From Chromatiales bacterium (GTDB lineage: Bacteria > Pseudomonadota > Gammaproteobacteria > UBA6429 > Thiohalophilaceae), in NCBI GenBank assembly GCA_027001895.1, contig JALTLP010000052.1, forward strand, positions 1-7,486: a DNA stretch of 7,486 nucleotides, in the 5' to 3' direction. Below, one piece after another: positions 1 through 5,920 of the stretch. The notes below the pieces were generated by a model. The model was not told where the DNA came from, searched no databases, and was given only the letters and a program-made list of their open reading frames with translations. The position numbers were made by a program, and so were the translations under genes. Each line of letters opens with the position of its first letter. Position 1 is the stretch's first letter.

Positions 1-220
1 TAATAATGTATTGCACGCTGTCTTTTTGTGCCTGGTGGATACGCTCAACGATTTCATGTTCGGCGTTGCTCTGAAAGCATTCAAGGCTATGTCCCGCGGC
101 TTTTGCCTGCCCAACAAGTTGTTTGTCGATATCTTCCAGGCGGGTGGCACCGTAATGCTCGGGTTCACGCGTTCCGAGCAGGTTAAGGTTGGGACCATGA
201 ATAACCAGAAGTTGAGCCAT
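1..220 (-). CDS. aroQ: 3-dehydroquinate dehydratase, type II (5' part)
   Basis: Catalyses dehydration of 3-dehydroquinate to 3-dehydroshikimate, the third step of the shikimate pathway, in the cytoplasm. Reading the minus strand from the ATG at 220-218 gives 73 codons before the window edge, about half of the usual 145-150 residues. Type II hallmarks are visible: the N-terminal IHGPNLNLLGTREP segment (residues 8-20), the YG pair at 23-24 containing the expected catalytic tyrosine, and the FQSNAEHEIV segment (49-58), which corresponds to the substrate-binding FQSN.EGE.. motif of the family. An AAAGG ribosome-binding sequence lies about ten bases upstream of the ATG. In many gammaproteobacteria aroQ heads an aroQ-accB-accC operon and lies near dsbD; only the dsbD link is visible here. 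The truncation is due to the window edge and is not a mutation. Confidence 0.95.
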   Translation of the reverse strand, partial: MAQLLVIHGPNLNLLGTREPEHYGATRLEDIDKQLVGQAKAAGHSLECFQSNAEHEIVERIHQAQKDSVQYII

Positions 221-519
221 AAAACGGAGTACCTTTTAGCTTATAAATAAGTAGTTTAGTGAAAATTAGCAGCAATTATAACTATTTTGCCGACATTTAT
301 TGTTGTTTTGACTACTTTTTAGGCCATTATTGTGCCTGAAGTTAATCGATATGTCTAATAAAACGAAAATAACAGCAATTCGATACATTTTGCCGCAGAT
401 TCGCTTCAGATGCTGTGACGAGTAGGCAATTTCTGTATAAAAAGCAGGCAAAATTTGCTGTGCATGTAAGCTGTGCCGGTTAAGTACGCTGATAAATTGC
501 GTCTACACTTAATCATGAA
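221..519. other. Divergent intergenic region, aroQ / glutaredoxin-like gene
   Basis: About 300 bases of AT-rich DNA separate the two divergent genes. Besides the aroQ -10 candidate, it holds a TATAAA at 436-441 on the plus strand, with only a poor -35 match (GTGACG, 415-420, 15-base spacer), and a small interrupted palindrome GCAAAATTTGC at 448-458. Open frames crossing the region look like non-coding noise: they have no ribosome-binding site and no recognisable protein character. No RNA gene or terminator was recognised. Confidence 0.5.
275..280 (-). promoter_or_regulatory. Candidate -10 element for aroQ
   Basis: The minus strand carries a perfect TATAAT here. It would place the transcription start near 268 and give a leader of roughly 48 bases before the aroQ ATG. 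No good -35 hexamer lies at 16-18 bases, so this is either an activator-dependent promoter or a chance match in AT-rich DNA. Confidence 0.4.
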
Positions 520-873
520 ATGAACAAATTTAACGCAATCGTTGGCCTGTGTCTGCTAACCCCGTGGGCTTATGTTGTGAGTCTTCAGGCCGAAGTTATA
601 AAACCTTTGTACGCACTGCCTTACGTGGTTATTTATGGCCGCGATAGCTGCCCATTTACGCGCAATATGAAAAAAGAACTGAAGCGTGCAGCTATACCCT
701 ATCATTATAAAATAATAGATCGGCCAAATGTACAACAAAGCCTGTTTGCCCGAATGGAGGCGAGTGGTTTTACAACGGACGCATTTACCTTGCCGGTAGT
801 CGATGTAAACAATACCTTGATGGTGCATCCGACCCCGCCGAAGGTGATAAATTATTATTTTTTTGATGAATAA
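520..873 (+). CDS. Probable exported glutaredoxin-like protein, single active-site Cys
   Basis: A 117-residue protein. Residues 1-24 look like a Sec signal peptide: a short MNK start, a hydrophobic stretch 5-22, and a possible cleavage site after SLQA (21-24). The rest resembles a glutaredoxin/thioredoxin fold: strand YVVIYG (35-40), active-site CPFT (44-47), a basic helix after it, and a TLPVVDV segment (90-96) with Pro92 in the cis-proline position. The second active-site cysteine is replaced by Thr47, so only Cys44 could act, as in monothiol glutaredoxins. The usual C-terminal GG glutathione-binding motif is not visible; MVHPTPP stands near that place. The start codon is the only sensible one, because an ATG at 515 meets a stop after two codons, but no clear ribosome-binding site precedes it. 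The gene converges on the dsbD-tlpA operon with a 20-base gap, which suggests a role in envelope thiol chemistry. Function is inferred; substrate unknown. Confidence 0.75.
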   Translation: MNKFNAIVGLCLLTPWAYVVSLQAEVIKPLYALPYVVIYGRDSCPFTRNMKKELKRAAIPYHYKIIDRPNVQQSLFARMEASGFTTDAFTLPVVDVNNTLMVHPTPPKVINYYFFDE

Positions 874-893
874 TAATGAAGTGGATAAAGAAT

Positions 894-1442
894 TTAAATT
901 AAGGGCTGTATCAGTTTTTCGATTTCTTCATAGGTGACTTCGTGGTTCAGGCGTTTAACAATATTTCCCTTACGGTCAATAATAACCGTAAAAGGTATAA
1001 CATTAAGCCGGTTACCATAAGTCTGGCTTAACTGGATGCCCTCCTGCTCGGCTATCAGGATAGGATAGTTAACGCCCATTGGGTCGATAAAGTTAATTAC
1101 TGCATTTAGCTCATCCAGTGCAATGCCGACAAAAGTTACACCCTTTTTCTCGTATTCGTCCTGGAATTCGATAAACGATGGCATTTCACGGCGGCAAGGA
1201 GGGCACCAGGTTGCCCAGAAGTTAAGAATAACCACTTTCCCGTCATATTCGGATGCATTGTGACTGACACCTTCCGGATCTTTCAGGGTGTAGTCAGGTC
1301 GACGCATGCTTTCCTGTTTGGCAACTTTTGCTGGCTGGCTGGTGGCAACAGCAGGTGCTTTTTGCTGTGTTATGTACCAGTTTGCAGCCACACCGGCGGC
1401 AATACCAATAACAATAATACCCAGTAGTAATTTTTTATTCAT
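894..1442 (-). CDS. TlpA/ResA-like membrane-anchored thioredoxin
   Basis: A 182-residue thiol-disulfide oxidoreductase of the TlpA/ResA/AhpC-TSA-like group. Residues 5-22 form one hydrophobic segment that probably anchors it in the inner membrane with the catalytic domain in the periplasm. A low-complexity Ala/Gln/Lys linker (about 27-45) follows. The catalytic domain has NFWATWCPPC (74-83), with Cys80 and Cys83 as the redox pair, and VIPFTVIID (148-156), with Pro150 as the cis-proline. Family members reduce specific periplasmic disulfides, for example in cytochrome c maturation or on other redox proteins, and are recharged by DsbD or CcdA. The start lies 17 bases downstream of the dsbD stop, with an AAAGGT ribosome-binding sequence six bases before the ATG, so both genes are almost certainly one transcript. 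Members are often loosely named TlpA, ResA or DsbE; the exact target cannot be read from sequence. Confidence 0.9.
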   Translation of the reverse strand: MNKKLLLGIIVIGIAAGVAANWYITQQKAPAVATSQPAKVAKQESMRRPDYTLKDPEGVSHNASEYDGKVVILNFWATWCPPCRREMPSFIEFQDEYEKKGVTFVGIALDELNAVINFIDPMGVNYPILIAEQEGIQLSQTYGNRLNVIPFTVIIDRKGNIVKRLNHEVTYEEIEKLIQPLI

Positions 1443-1459
1443 CTTCGACCTTTGGCTTT

Positions 1460-3370
1460 TTATTTTATGGCAAGGTTAACACGAGTTGTAAACTGTTCCA
1501 CATTCATCGCGCCAACAATACGGAATTTTTTCTTTTCCTTTAAGCTGCTTTTATCAAAAAACAGGATGGCCGGTGGTGCGGTTACTTTTACATGTGCGAG
1601 TAATTGCTTGTCCAGTTCATCGTTAGCTGTAACGTCTGCCTGGATTAATACAAAGTTTGCTTTCAATAATTTTTGCACATTGGCATCACTAAAAACATAA
1701 TCTTCATAGGTTTTGCAGTAAGTACACCAGTCTGCATAGAAGTCCAGCATGACACCTTTGCCCTGTGCTTTAGCCTGTTTCAATGCAGCATCGAGATCTT
1801 TAACCGTTTTAATTCGCTGAAACTTTAAATGCGAGCTTTGTTCTGCACTGCTGCCACCACTTTTCGAAATAAAGGCTGAACCGTGCAAAGGGTCGTTAAA
1901 GTTTCGTGCGCCGGACAAGCCGCCGAGTAATACAACCAGGCCGTAAATAATCAGGTAAACACCCGCACCTTTCCAGAATTTTTTCCAGCCAGATGCGCCT
2001 TCTTTAATGGGTTCCAGTGCACCAAGATAAACACCGGATACAATAAACAGCAATGCCCACATTCCCATAATATATGGCACTGGGATAAAGCTGATGCGTT
2101 CAAGCATGGAAATAGCAATGGCCAGTAAAATAACACCGGCAGTGTATTTAACAATATCCATCCAGGTACCGGCTTTAGGTAAGAACTTGCCACCGGTGGT
2201 ACCAATAACCAGTAACGGTAAACCTAAACCGTTGCCCAGAACAAACATGGAGATAAAGCCAAGGAACATATCGCCTTCTTTAGCAGCAAGCGTTAATGCG
2301 CCAATAATAATCGGACCTGCACAGGGGCCAATAATTAAAGCAGATAAAATACCCATAATGGCAACACCAACCAGGTTACCACCTTTCTGGTTATTACTGA
2401 TTTGACTTAATTTGCCCTGCAAAGATGCCGGTAATTGAATGGTAAAAAAGCCGAACATTGAAAAGGCCAGTGCAACAAAGATAAGTGCAAACGGAATAAG
2501 AATAAACGGGCTCTGGAAGTAAGCCTGTATATTAAATGAACCGGAAACCAGACTAACGAGTAGCCCCATTGTACCGAAGGTGAGTGCCATGGCTTCAACA
2601 TAAACGAGCGACATCATAAATGCACCGGCTGTTGTTACTTTCTCGCCCTGGCCGACAATAATGCTGGATAAAATAGGAATCATCGGGTACATGCAGGCTG
2701 TAAAAGCTAAAGCCAAACCACCGAGGAAGAAACCGATAATAATTTTCCACAACTGGCCGGAACCCAGTAGTTGCTCATACTGGTCCTGTTCAGAAACAAA
2801 GCCGGATGTATCTGAAGCCGGGCTTGTTGATGCTGCTTGAGGGGTTACAGCTGTCGTACTGCCGCCGGGATTTATCTTAACTTCAATTGTTTTATGAATC
2901 GGCGGGTAGCAGATACCGGTTTTTTCGGCACAGCCCTGGTAGGTAATTTTAAGTTTGGTTAAAACGACCTTGTCGGTTGAATTAACCAGTGGAATCTGAA
3001 CATCCGTCTTATTGTGGTAAACCTCTATTTTGCCGAAGAACTCGTCGTCTTTAATATCGCCTTTTTGATAGTTTACCTTGCCGATGGTAACGCCGCTGCC
3101 TTCTTTGATAACCAGCTTGAATTTATCGCGGTACATGTAATGGTCGGCAGCAATTTCCCAGTGGGCATTTACGGTATTGCCTTTTAGTTCATAACCAAAC
3201 TGAAAGGCCTGGTCTGGTTCGAGGATTTCGTTCTCGTCTTCACCCAGTCCAAGGCTGGAGCTTAGAGAATCCAGTGCCTGTACACCCCCTGCTGCCATTG
3301 CCGGGGTAAAACCGTTTGAAAAAATCAAGCCAGAAAGTAACAAGAAAAGAAGGGGGAGTTTTTTTAACAT
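1460..3370 (-). CDS. dsbD: Thiol:disulfide interchange protein DsbD
   Basis: Transfers electrons from cytoplasmic thioredoxin across the inner membrane to periplasmic proteins. All three DsbD modules are present (636 residues). After a signal peptide (1-27), the N-terminal domain has the DEFFG cap loop (109-113) and the Cys147/Cys154 pair (QGCAEKTGICYPP). The membrane domain, about 205-485, has multiple hydrophobic helices and the paired cysteines Cys226 (FTACMYPMIP) and Cys350 (IGPCAGP). The C-terminal thioredoxin domain has DFYADWCTYC, with Cys549 and Cys552, and a cis-proline in TAPPAILFF. All six redox cysteines are therefore intact. Two starts are possible. I chose the ATG at 3370-3368 because an AGGA sequence lies seven bases before it; the upstream ATG at 3385 has no ribosome-binding site and would add only five residues. 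The TlpA-like gene follows 17 bases after its stop and is a plausible electron acceptor. Confidence 0.96.
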   Translation of the reverse strand: MLKKLPLLFLLLSGLIFSNGFTPAMAAGGVQALDSLSSSLGLGEDENEILEPDQAFQFGYELKGNTVNAHWEIAADHYMYRDKFKLVIKEGSGVTIGKVNYQKGDIKDDEFFGKIEVYHNKTDVQIPLVNSTDKVVLTKLKITYQGCAEKTGICYPPIHKTIEVKINPGGSTTAVTPQAASTSPASDTSGFVSEQDQYEQLLGSGQLWKIIIGFFLGGLALAFTACMYPMIPILSSIIVGQGEKVTTAGAFMMSLVYVEAMALTFGTMGLLVSLVSGSFNIQAYFQSPFILIPFALIFVALAFSMFGFFTIQLPASLQGKLSQISNNQKGGNLVGVAIMGILSALIIGPCAGPIIIGALTLAAKEGDMFLGFISMFVLGNGLGLPLLVIGTTGGKFLPKAGTWMDIVKYTAGVILLAIAISMLERISFIPVPYIMGMWALLFIVSGVYLGALEPIKEGASGWKKFWKGAGVYLIIYGLVVLLGGLSGARNFNDPLHGSAFISKSGGSSAEQSSHLKFQRIKTVKDLDAALKQAKAQGKGVMLDFYADWCTYCKTYEDYVFSDANVQKLLKANFVLIQADVTANDELDKQLLAHVKVTAPPAILFFDKSSLKEKKKFRIVGAMNVEQFTTRVNLAIK

Positions 3371-3482
3371 ACTAAAATCCTGCATTGAGGGTTAATGTGG
3401 CCGGACAATGGTTGCTTTTGTTCTTTATTTTAAACCACGACTAATTTGTAAGCTAAAGACCAGAACAACGGTTCATAGTTCA

Positions 3483-3511
3483 AGTATTCTTCTAATTGCT
3501 ATCATTTTCAA
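3483..3511 (-). promoter_or_regulatory. Predicted sigma70-type promoter of the dsbD operon
   Basis: On the minus strand TTGAAA (3511-3506, five of six matches to the -35 consensus) is followed after exactly 17 bases by AATACT (3488-3483, four of six to the -10). Transcription would start near 3476, with a leader of about 105 bases before dsbD. Prediction by eye; no other pair as good was seen between the HD-GYP stop and dsbD. Confidence 0.5.
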
Positions 3512-3528
3512 TGTGTTGTTGCACATTG
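3509..3528. promoter_or_regulatory. Inverted repeat overlapping the dsbD -35 (possible operator)
   Basis: CAATGTG, six bases, CACATTG: a perfect 7-bp dyad, extended by three further T/A pairs beyond one mismatch on each side. Its edge overlaps the TTGAAA hexamer and its centre lies about 42 bases upstream of the predicted start, the place typical of class II activator sites. No T-run follows on either strand, so it is not an intrinsic terminator. The TGTG-N6-CACA spacing is two bases shorter than a CRP site. The cognate regulator is unknown. Confidence 0.45.
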
Positions 3529-3532
3529 CAAA

Positions 3533-3544
3533 CCTGTATACAGG
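3533..3544. repeat. 12-bp perfect palindrome upstream of dsbD promoter
   Basis: CCTGTATACAGG is a perfect palindrome whose centre is 20 bp, about two helical turns, from the centre of the neighbouring dyad. It resembles half-sites of CTGT...ACAG operators but has only two bases between the arms, whereas a LexA box has eight. It could be a second regulator site or chance. Confidence 0.35.
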
Positions 3545-3586
3545 CTTTTTACAGCTTGTAAGTATCAGTTAATTTGGCAAAAAATG

Positions 3587-4846
3587 CTATAAGCCACGCG
3601 ACTCTTCTTCAATTATATGGCGAATATTTATGTTGTATTTGTTCGGGTCGAGTATGGTTTTAATTTCGGTGGCGTGTGGCCCTTTTTGCCAATGTGGGTT
3701 GGCCAGGTTCATGATTTTACGCTTTTTAAAGGGCTTCTTGTGTTTATCCAGTACCAGCATAATCATGGGGCGCAGGCGGGCTGTTTTACTGGCCGAAATG
3801 ACCACCCCAACCGGGCCCTTGTCGAGTTCAACCAGTGAGCCTATTGGGTAAATGCCGAGGCATTTAATCAGGCTTTCAACCAGTTCCTTGTTAAAGTCTT
3901 TTTCTGCCCATTTATAAATATTATTCAATGCTTCGTAAGGCGAGATGCCATCGTGGTAACAGCGGTCACTGGTGACGGCATCGTAAACATCGACGATTGC
4001 GATAATCTGGGTGAGTAAAGGTATTTTGTGTTCCGGGAGCTGGTCAGGGTAGCCGCAGGCATTTTTGCGTTCATGGTGGTGTAATACTGCGTCGAGCACG
4101 TCCTGGGGCATGTTTTTTTCATCTTTTAACAGCTGAAAGCCAAGTTCAGGGTGCTGTTTCATAATATTAAATTCTTCGGCAGTAAGTTTTCCGGGTTTGT
4201 TCAGTATTTCGTCCGGTATTTTCATTTTGCCGAGATCATGCAGCAAGCCACCCAGGCCAACCATATTAAGTTGCTCTTTATCCAGCCCGAGGCAGCGGCC
4301 AAAACTGAGTGCCAGTATGCAAACATTGATACAGTGGTTGGCGGTGTATTCGTCACGCTGTTTCAGGAAAGTGAGCCAGACTAAAGCATGTGGGCTGCTT
4401 ATTACCTGGTCGGCCAGTTCACTCACCAGTTGCCGGGCTTTGCTGGTATCAATGCTTGTACCTAGTCGAACGTCTTGTAATGCCTGGTTTACGTACTGGG
4501 TTGTTTTATTAAAGATAAGCCGCGATTGTTGCAGGCGTTTCATGTACTTGTCGTGGTCGACCTCATCCGGGTTAGACGAGCGGTTGACATTAAGCGTTTC
4601 TCTTTCCTTGATAACAGTTGTGGGGCGGTTGGCGAGAATTTGTAACTGACCTCTTATTTCTGGGGCAGAAAGCTCTTCATCGACATAAACAAATTCACAA
4701 ACGGTCTTAACTTCTTCGAGCAGTTCGTCGCTGTCAATAATAAAGCCCTGAAACAAAAACGGCGACTCAAGCCAGGGGCGATCCAGTTCACCGACATACA
4801 TGCCAAGGCTGAGATATTCAGGCGTGATTTTAATTTTCTTATTCAT
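3587..4846 (-). CDS. HD-GYP domain protein, predicted cyclic-di-GMP phosphodiesterase, with DUF3391 N-terminus
   Basis: A 419-residue cytoplasmic protein with no membrane segments. Residues 1 to about 130 match the DUF3391 type of N-terminal domain often found before HD-GYP domains (KITPEYLSLGMYVGELDRPW at 6-25). The HD-GYP domain spans about 150-335: YTANHCINV (167-175), LLHDLGK (201-207) with the HD dyad His203/Asp204, HHHER (256-260), GYP (265-267), and IVDVYDAVTSDR (284-295). These are the metal and catalytic positions of enzymes that hydrolyse cyclic-di-GMP. The GYP box reads ERKNACGYP where the family usually has ER..DG.GYP, so two normally conserved positions differ. A C-terminal tail of about 80 residues follows. 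There is no receiver domain, so input is not a classic two-component signal. The ATG lies seven bases after the cutA stop and lacks a strong ribosome-binding site, suggesting translational coupling to cutA. Confidence 0.92.
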   Translation of the reverse strand: MNKKIKITPEYLSLGMYVGELDRPWLESPFLFQGFIIDSDELLEEVKTVCEFVYVDEELSAPEIRGQLQILANRPTTVIKERETLNVNRSSNPDEVDHDKYMKRLQQSRLIFNKTTQYVNQALQDVRLGTSIDTSKARQLVSELADQVISSPHALVWLTFLKQRDEYTANHCINVCILALSFGRCLGLDKEQLNMVGLGGLLHDLGKMKIPDEILNKPGKLTAEEFNIMKQHPELGFQLLKDEKNMPQDVLDAVLHHHERKNACGYPDQLPEHKIPLLTQIIAIVDVYDAVTSDRCYHDGISPYEALNNIYKWAEKDFNKELVESLIKCLGIYPIGSLVELDKGPVGVVISASKTARLRPMIMLVLDKHKKPFKKRKIMNLANPHWQKGPHATEIKTILDPNKYNINIRHIIEEESRGL

Positions 4847-4853
4847 ACTACGT

Positions 4854-5177
4854 TTATTTTTCCAGCGACCGTTTTATCCACTCTAAATATGCCTGTGAAC
4901 CGTGGTTTATATCCAGTGCGATAAATTCAGGGAGCTCATACGGATGCTGTTGTTTTACCAGGCTTTCTAATGCAGGTAAGTTTTGCTGGCTGGTTTTTAG
5001 CAACAACAGGCTTTCTGTATCCTGTTCAATTTTCCCCTGCCAGCGATAAACCGATTCAATCGCCGGAATAATATTAACACAGGCTGCCAGCCGTGCTTCA
5101 ACGATTGCGGTGGCAAGTTTGGCCGCAACATCAGCATCTGGGCAGGTTGTCAGTGCAATACAAGTATCAGATTTCAA
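4854..5177 (-). CDS. cutA: Divalent-cation tolerance protein CutA
   Basis: A small trimeric cytoplasmic protein linked genetically to divalent-cation tolerance; its biochemical role is still unsettled. Family signatures are clear: TTCPD (10-14), ARLAACVNIIP (28-38), VYRWQGKIEQ (43-52), LLLLKT (57-62), HPYELPE (78-84) and YLEWI (97-101). Of the three cysteines in E. coli CutA, only the LAAC one (Cys33 here) is kept. I start it at the TTG at 5177-5175, giving 107 residues, the usual length. The frame is open up to an ATG at 5321-5319 (155 residues), but the extra 48 residues match no family feature, run through the region that should hold the promoter, and would overlap the divergent fxsA start by 17 bases. 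The TTG has only a weak ribosome-binding site, so the start is uncertain. The HD-GYP gene follows after seven bases. Confidence 0.92.
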   Translation of the reverse strand: MKSDTCIALTTCPDADVAAKLATAIVEARLAACVNIIPAIESVYRWQGKIEQDTESLLLLKTSQQNLPALESLVKQQHPYELPEFIALDINHGSQAYLEWIKRSLEK

Positions 5178-5213
5178 TGTGCCAACTTTATAATTATGGG
5201 GATCACTCTTTAT

Positions 5214-5242
5214 ATAATAGCCAAGCTGTTTCAGTTTTGCAG
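5214..5242 (-). promoter_or_regulatory. Possible promoter of the cutA-HD-GYP operon
   Basis: The minus strand shows TATTAT (5219-5214) preceded after 17 bases by CTGCAA (5242-5237), which is a weak -35. It would start transcription about 30 bases upstream of the TTG start preferred for cutA and supports that choice. The match is modest. No convincing promoter for the divergent fxsA was found; TTGTCC (5259-5264) with TAAATA (5281-5286) is a poor candidate. Confidence 0.25.
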
Positions 5243-5304
5243 GTTGTTTCTTTTTATTTTGTCCGTAGTCTTTAAATCCGTAAATAAGTCCCCATCTAGG
5301 CTGT

Positions 5305-5775
5305 ATGTCATTTTTTCGCATTTTATTTTTGCTCTTTCTCGGGATCCCGGTACTCGAAATTTACCTGCTGCTTAAAGTAGGTGGCTTGATTGGGCCATTA
5401 CCAACTGTCGTGCTGGTTGTTCTGACAGCCGTGGTGGGGGTGTGGTTACTGCGTATGCAGGGCTATATCACCATTGCTCGAATGCAGGAGAGCCTTAATC
5501 GTGGCGAACTCCCGGCGACCACCATGCTTGAAGGCGTGATGTTATTTGTGGCCGGTGCTTTATTGCTGACCCCGGGATTTTTTACCGATACGATTGGTTT
5601 TTTGTTGCTCGTTCCGGCTAGCCGGGGCTGGATAGCAAGATTAATGCTGCGCAATATGATGGTGATGAGCCAGTTTAAAACAGCCCAGACCACTCAGGGT
5701 AGTCAAACTTACCAATCTTCGGCAACCGAAGTGATTGAAGGTGAGTTTATTTCTCACAACGATAAAAAGCATTAA
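5305..5775 (+). CDS. fxsA: FxsA family membrane protein
   Basis: A 156-residue inner-membrane protein of the FxsA family. In E. coli, overproduction of FxsA relieves exclusion of phage T7 by the F plasmid, through its interaction with PifA; its normal role is unknown. The sequence shows the typical layout: hydrophobic segments at about 5-28 (with the conserved IPVLEIYLLL at 14-23), 31-50, and 75-105 (GALLLTPGFFTDTIGFLLL at 84-102, including the LTPGF.TD motif). A polar cytoplasmic tail ends in VIEGEF (143-148), matching the EGE(Y/F) ending common in the family. The ATG has an AGG four bases upstream. FxsA lies directly upstream of groESL, as it lies near it in many gammaproteobacteria. No intrinsic terminator is visible after its stop, so some transcripts may read into groES. 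Confidence 0.95.
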   Translation: MSFFRILFLLFLGIPVLEIYLLLKVGGLIGPLPTVVLVVLTAVVGVWLLRMQGYITIARMQESLNRGELPATTMLEGVMLFVAGALLLTPGFFTDTIGFLLLVPASRGWIARLMLRNMMVMSQFKTAQTTQGSQTYQSSATEVIEGEFISHNDKKH

Positions 5776-5793
5776 TAACAGGCGTTTAGGGGC

Positions 5794-5821
5794 TTGACAG
5801 TATGTAAAACATGTCTATTAT
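5794..5821 (+). promoter_or_regulatory. Vegetative promoter of groESL
   Basis: A perfect -35 hexamer TTGACA (5794-5799) is followed after 16 bases by TATTAT (5816-5821). Transcription would start near 5828, giving a leader of about 93 bases. The -10 lies inside the left arm of the CIRCE repeat, so a bound repressor would block polymerase. The sigma32-type -10 (CCCCAT-like) is absent, so heat induction is expected to act mainly through repressor release. Confidence 0.8.
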
Positions 5822-5852
5822 TAGCACTCACTGCTGATGAGTGCTAATAATA
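5816..5852. promoter_or_regulatory. CIRCE operator (HrcA-binding site)
   Basis: The canonical CIRCE repeat TTAGCACTC (5821-5829), nine bases, GAGTGCTAA (5839-5847) is present without mismatch. The dyad continues perfectly for five more bases on each side, giving 14-bp arms (5816-5829 and 5839-5852). HrcA binds CIRCE and represses chaperone operons; GroEL itself helps fold HrcA, which makes a feedback loop. The site overlaps the -10 and the predicted start, and would also form a hairpin at the 5' end of the mRNA. hrcA is not in the window. Confidence 0.97.
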
Positions 5853-5920
5853 AGATTAGTTCATCATAATTACTTTTAACTTATTGATTTTATTAATCTT
5901 TTACTAGGAGAAAGAAACAA

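Noticed and set aside
284..395. Repeated 9-mer ATTTTGCCG (284-292 and 387-395)
   Set aside because: Only two copies about 100 bases apart in AT-rich DNA, with flanks that do not match; no sign of a repeat array.
266..451. Open frame of 61 codons on the minus strand in the aroQ upstream region
   Set aside because: No ribosome-binding site, Asn/Ser/Cys-rich low-complexity translation, no family resemblance; it lies in AT-rich control DNA.
520..560. Lipoprotein signal around Cys11 of the glutaredoxin-like protein
   Set aside because: The residues before the cysteine (V-G-L) do not fit a lipobox, which needs Gly, Ala or Ser just before Cys.
3509..3528. CRP site at the dsbD promoter
   Set aside because: TGTG and CACA are six bases apart rather than eight, and the flanking A/T of the CRP consensus do not fit.
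3533..3544. LexA (SOS) box
   Set aside because: CTGT and ACAG are separated by two bases, not eight.
3533..3550. Palindrome followed by CTTTTT as an intrinsic terminator
   Set aside because: The palindrome has no loop, so only about four pairs could form with a TATA loop, and no plus-strand gene ends here to need it.
5791..5825. Sigma32 heat-shock promoter for groESL
   Set aside because: The -35 is a plain TTGACA and there is no CCCCAT-like -10 at the required distance; a sigma70 promoter with CIRCE explains the sequence better.
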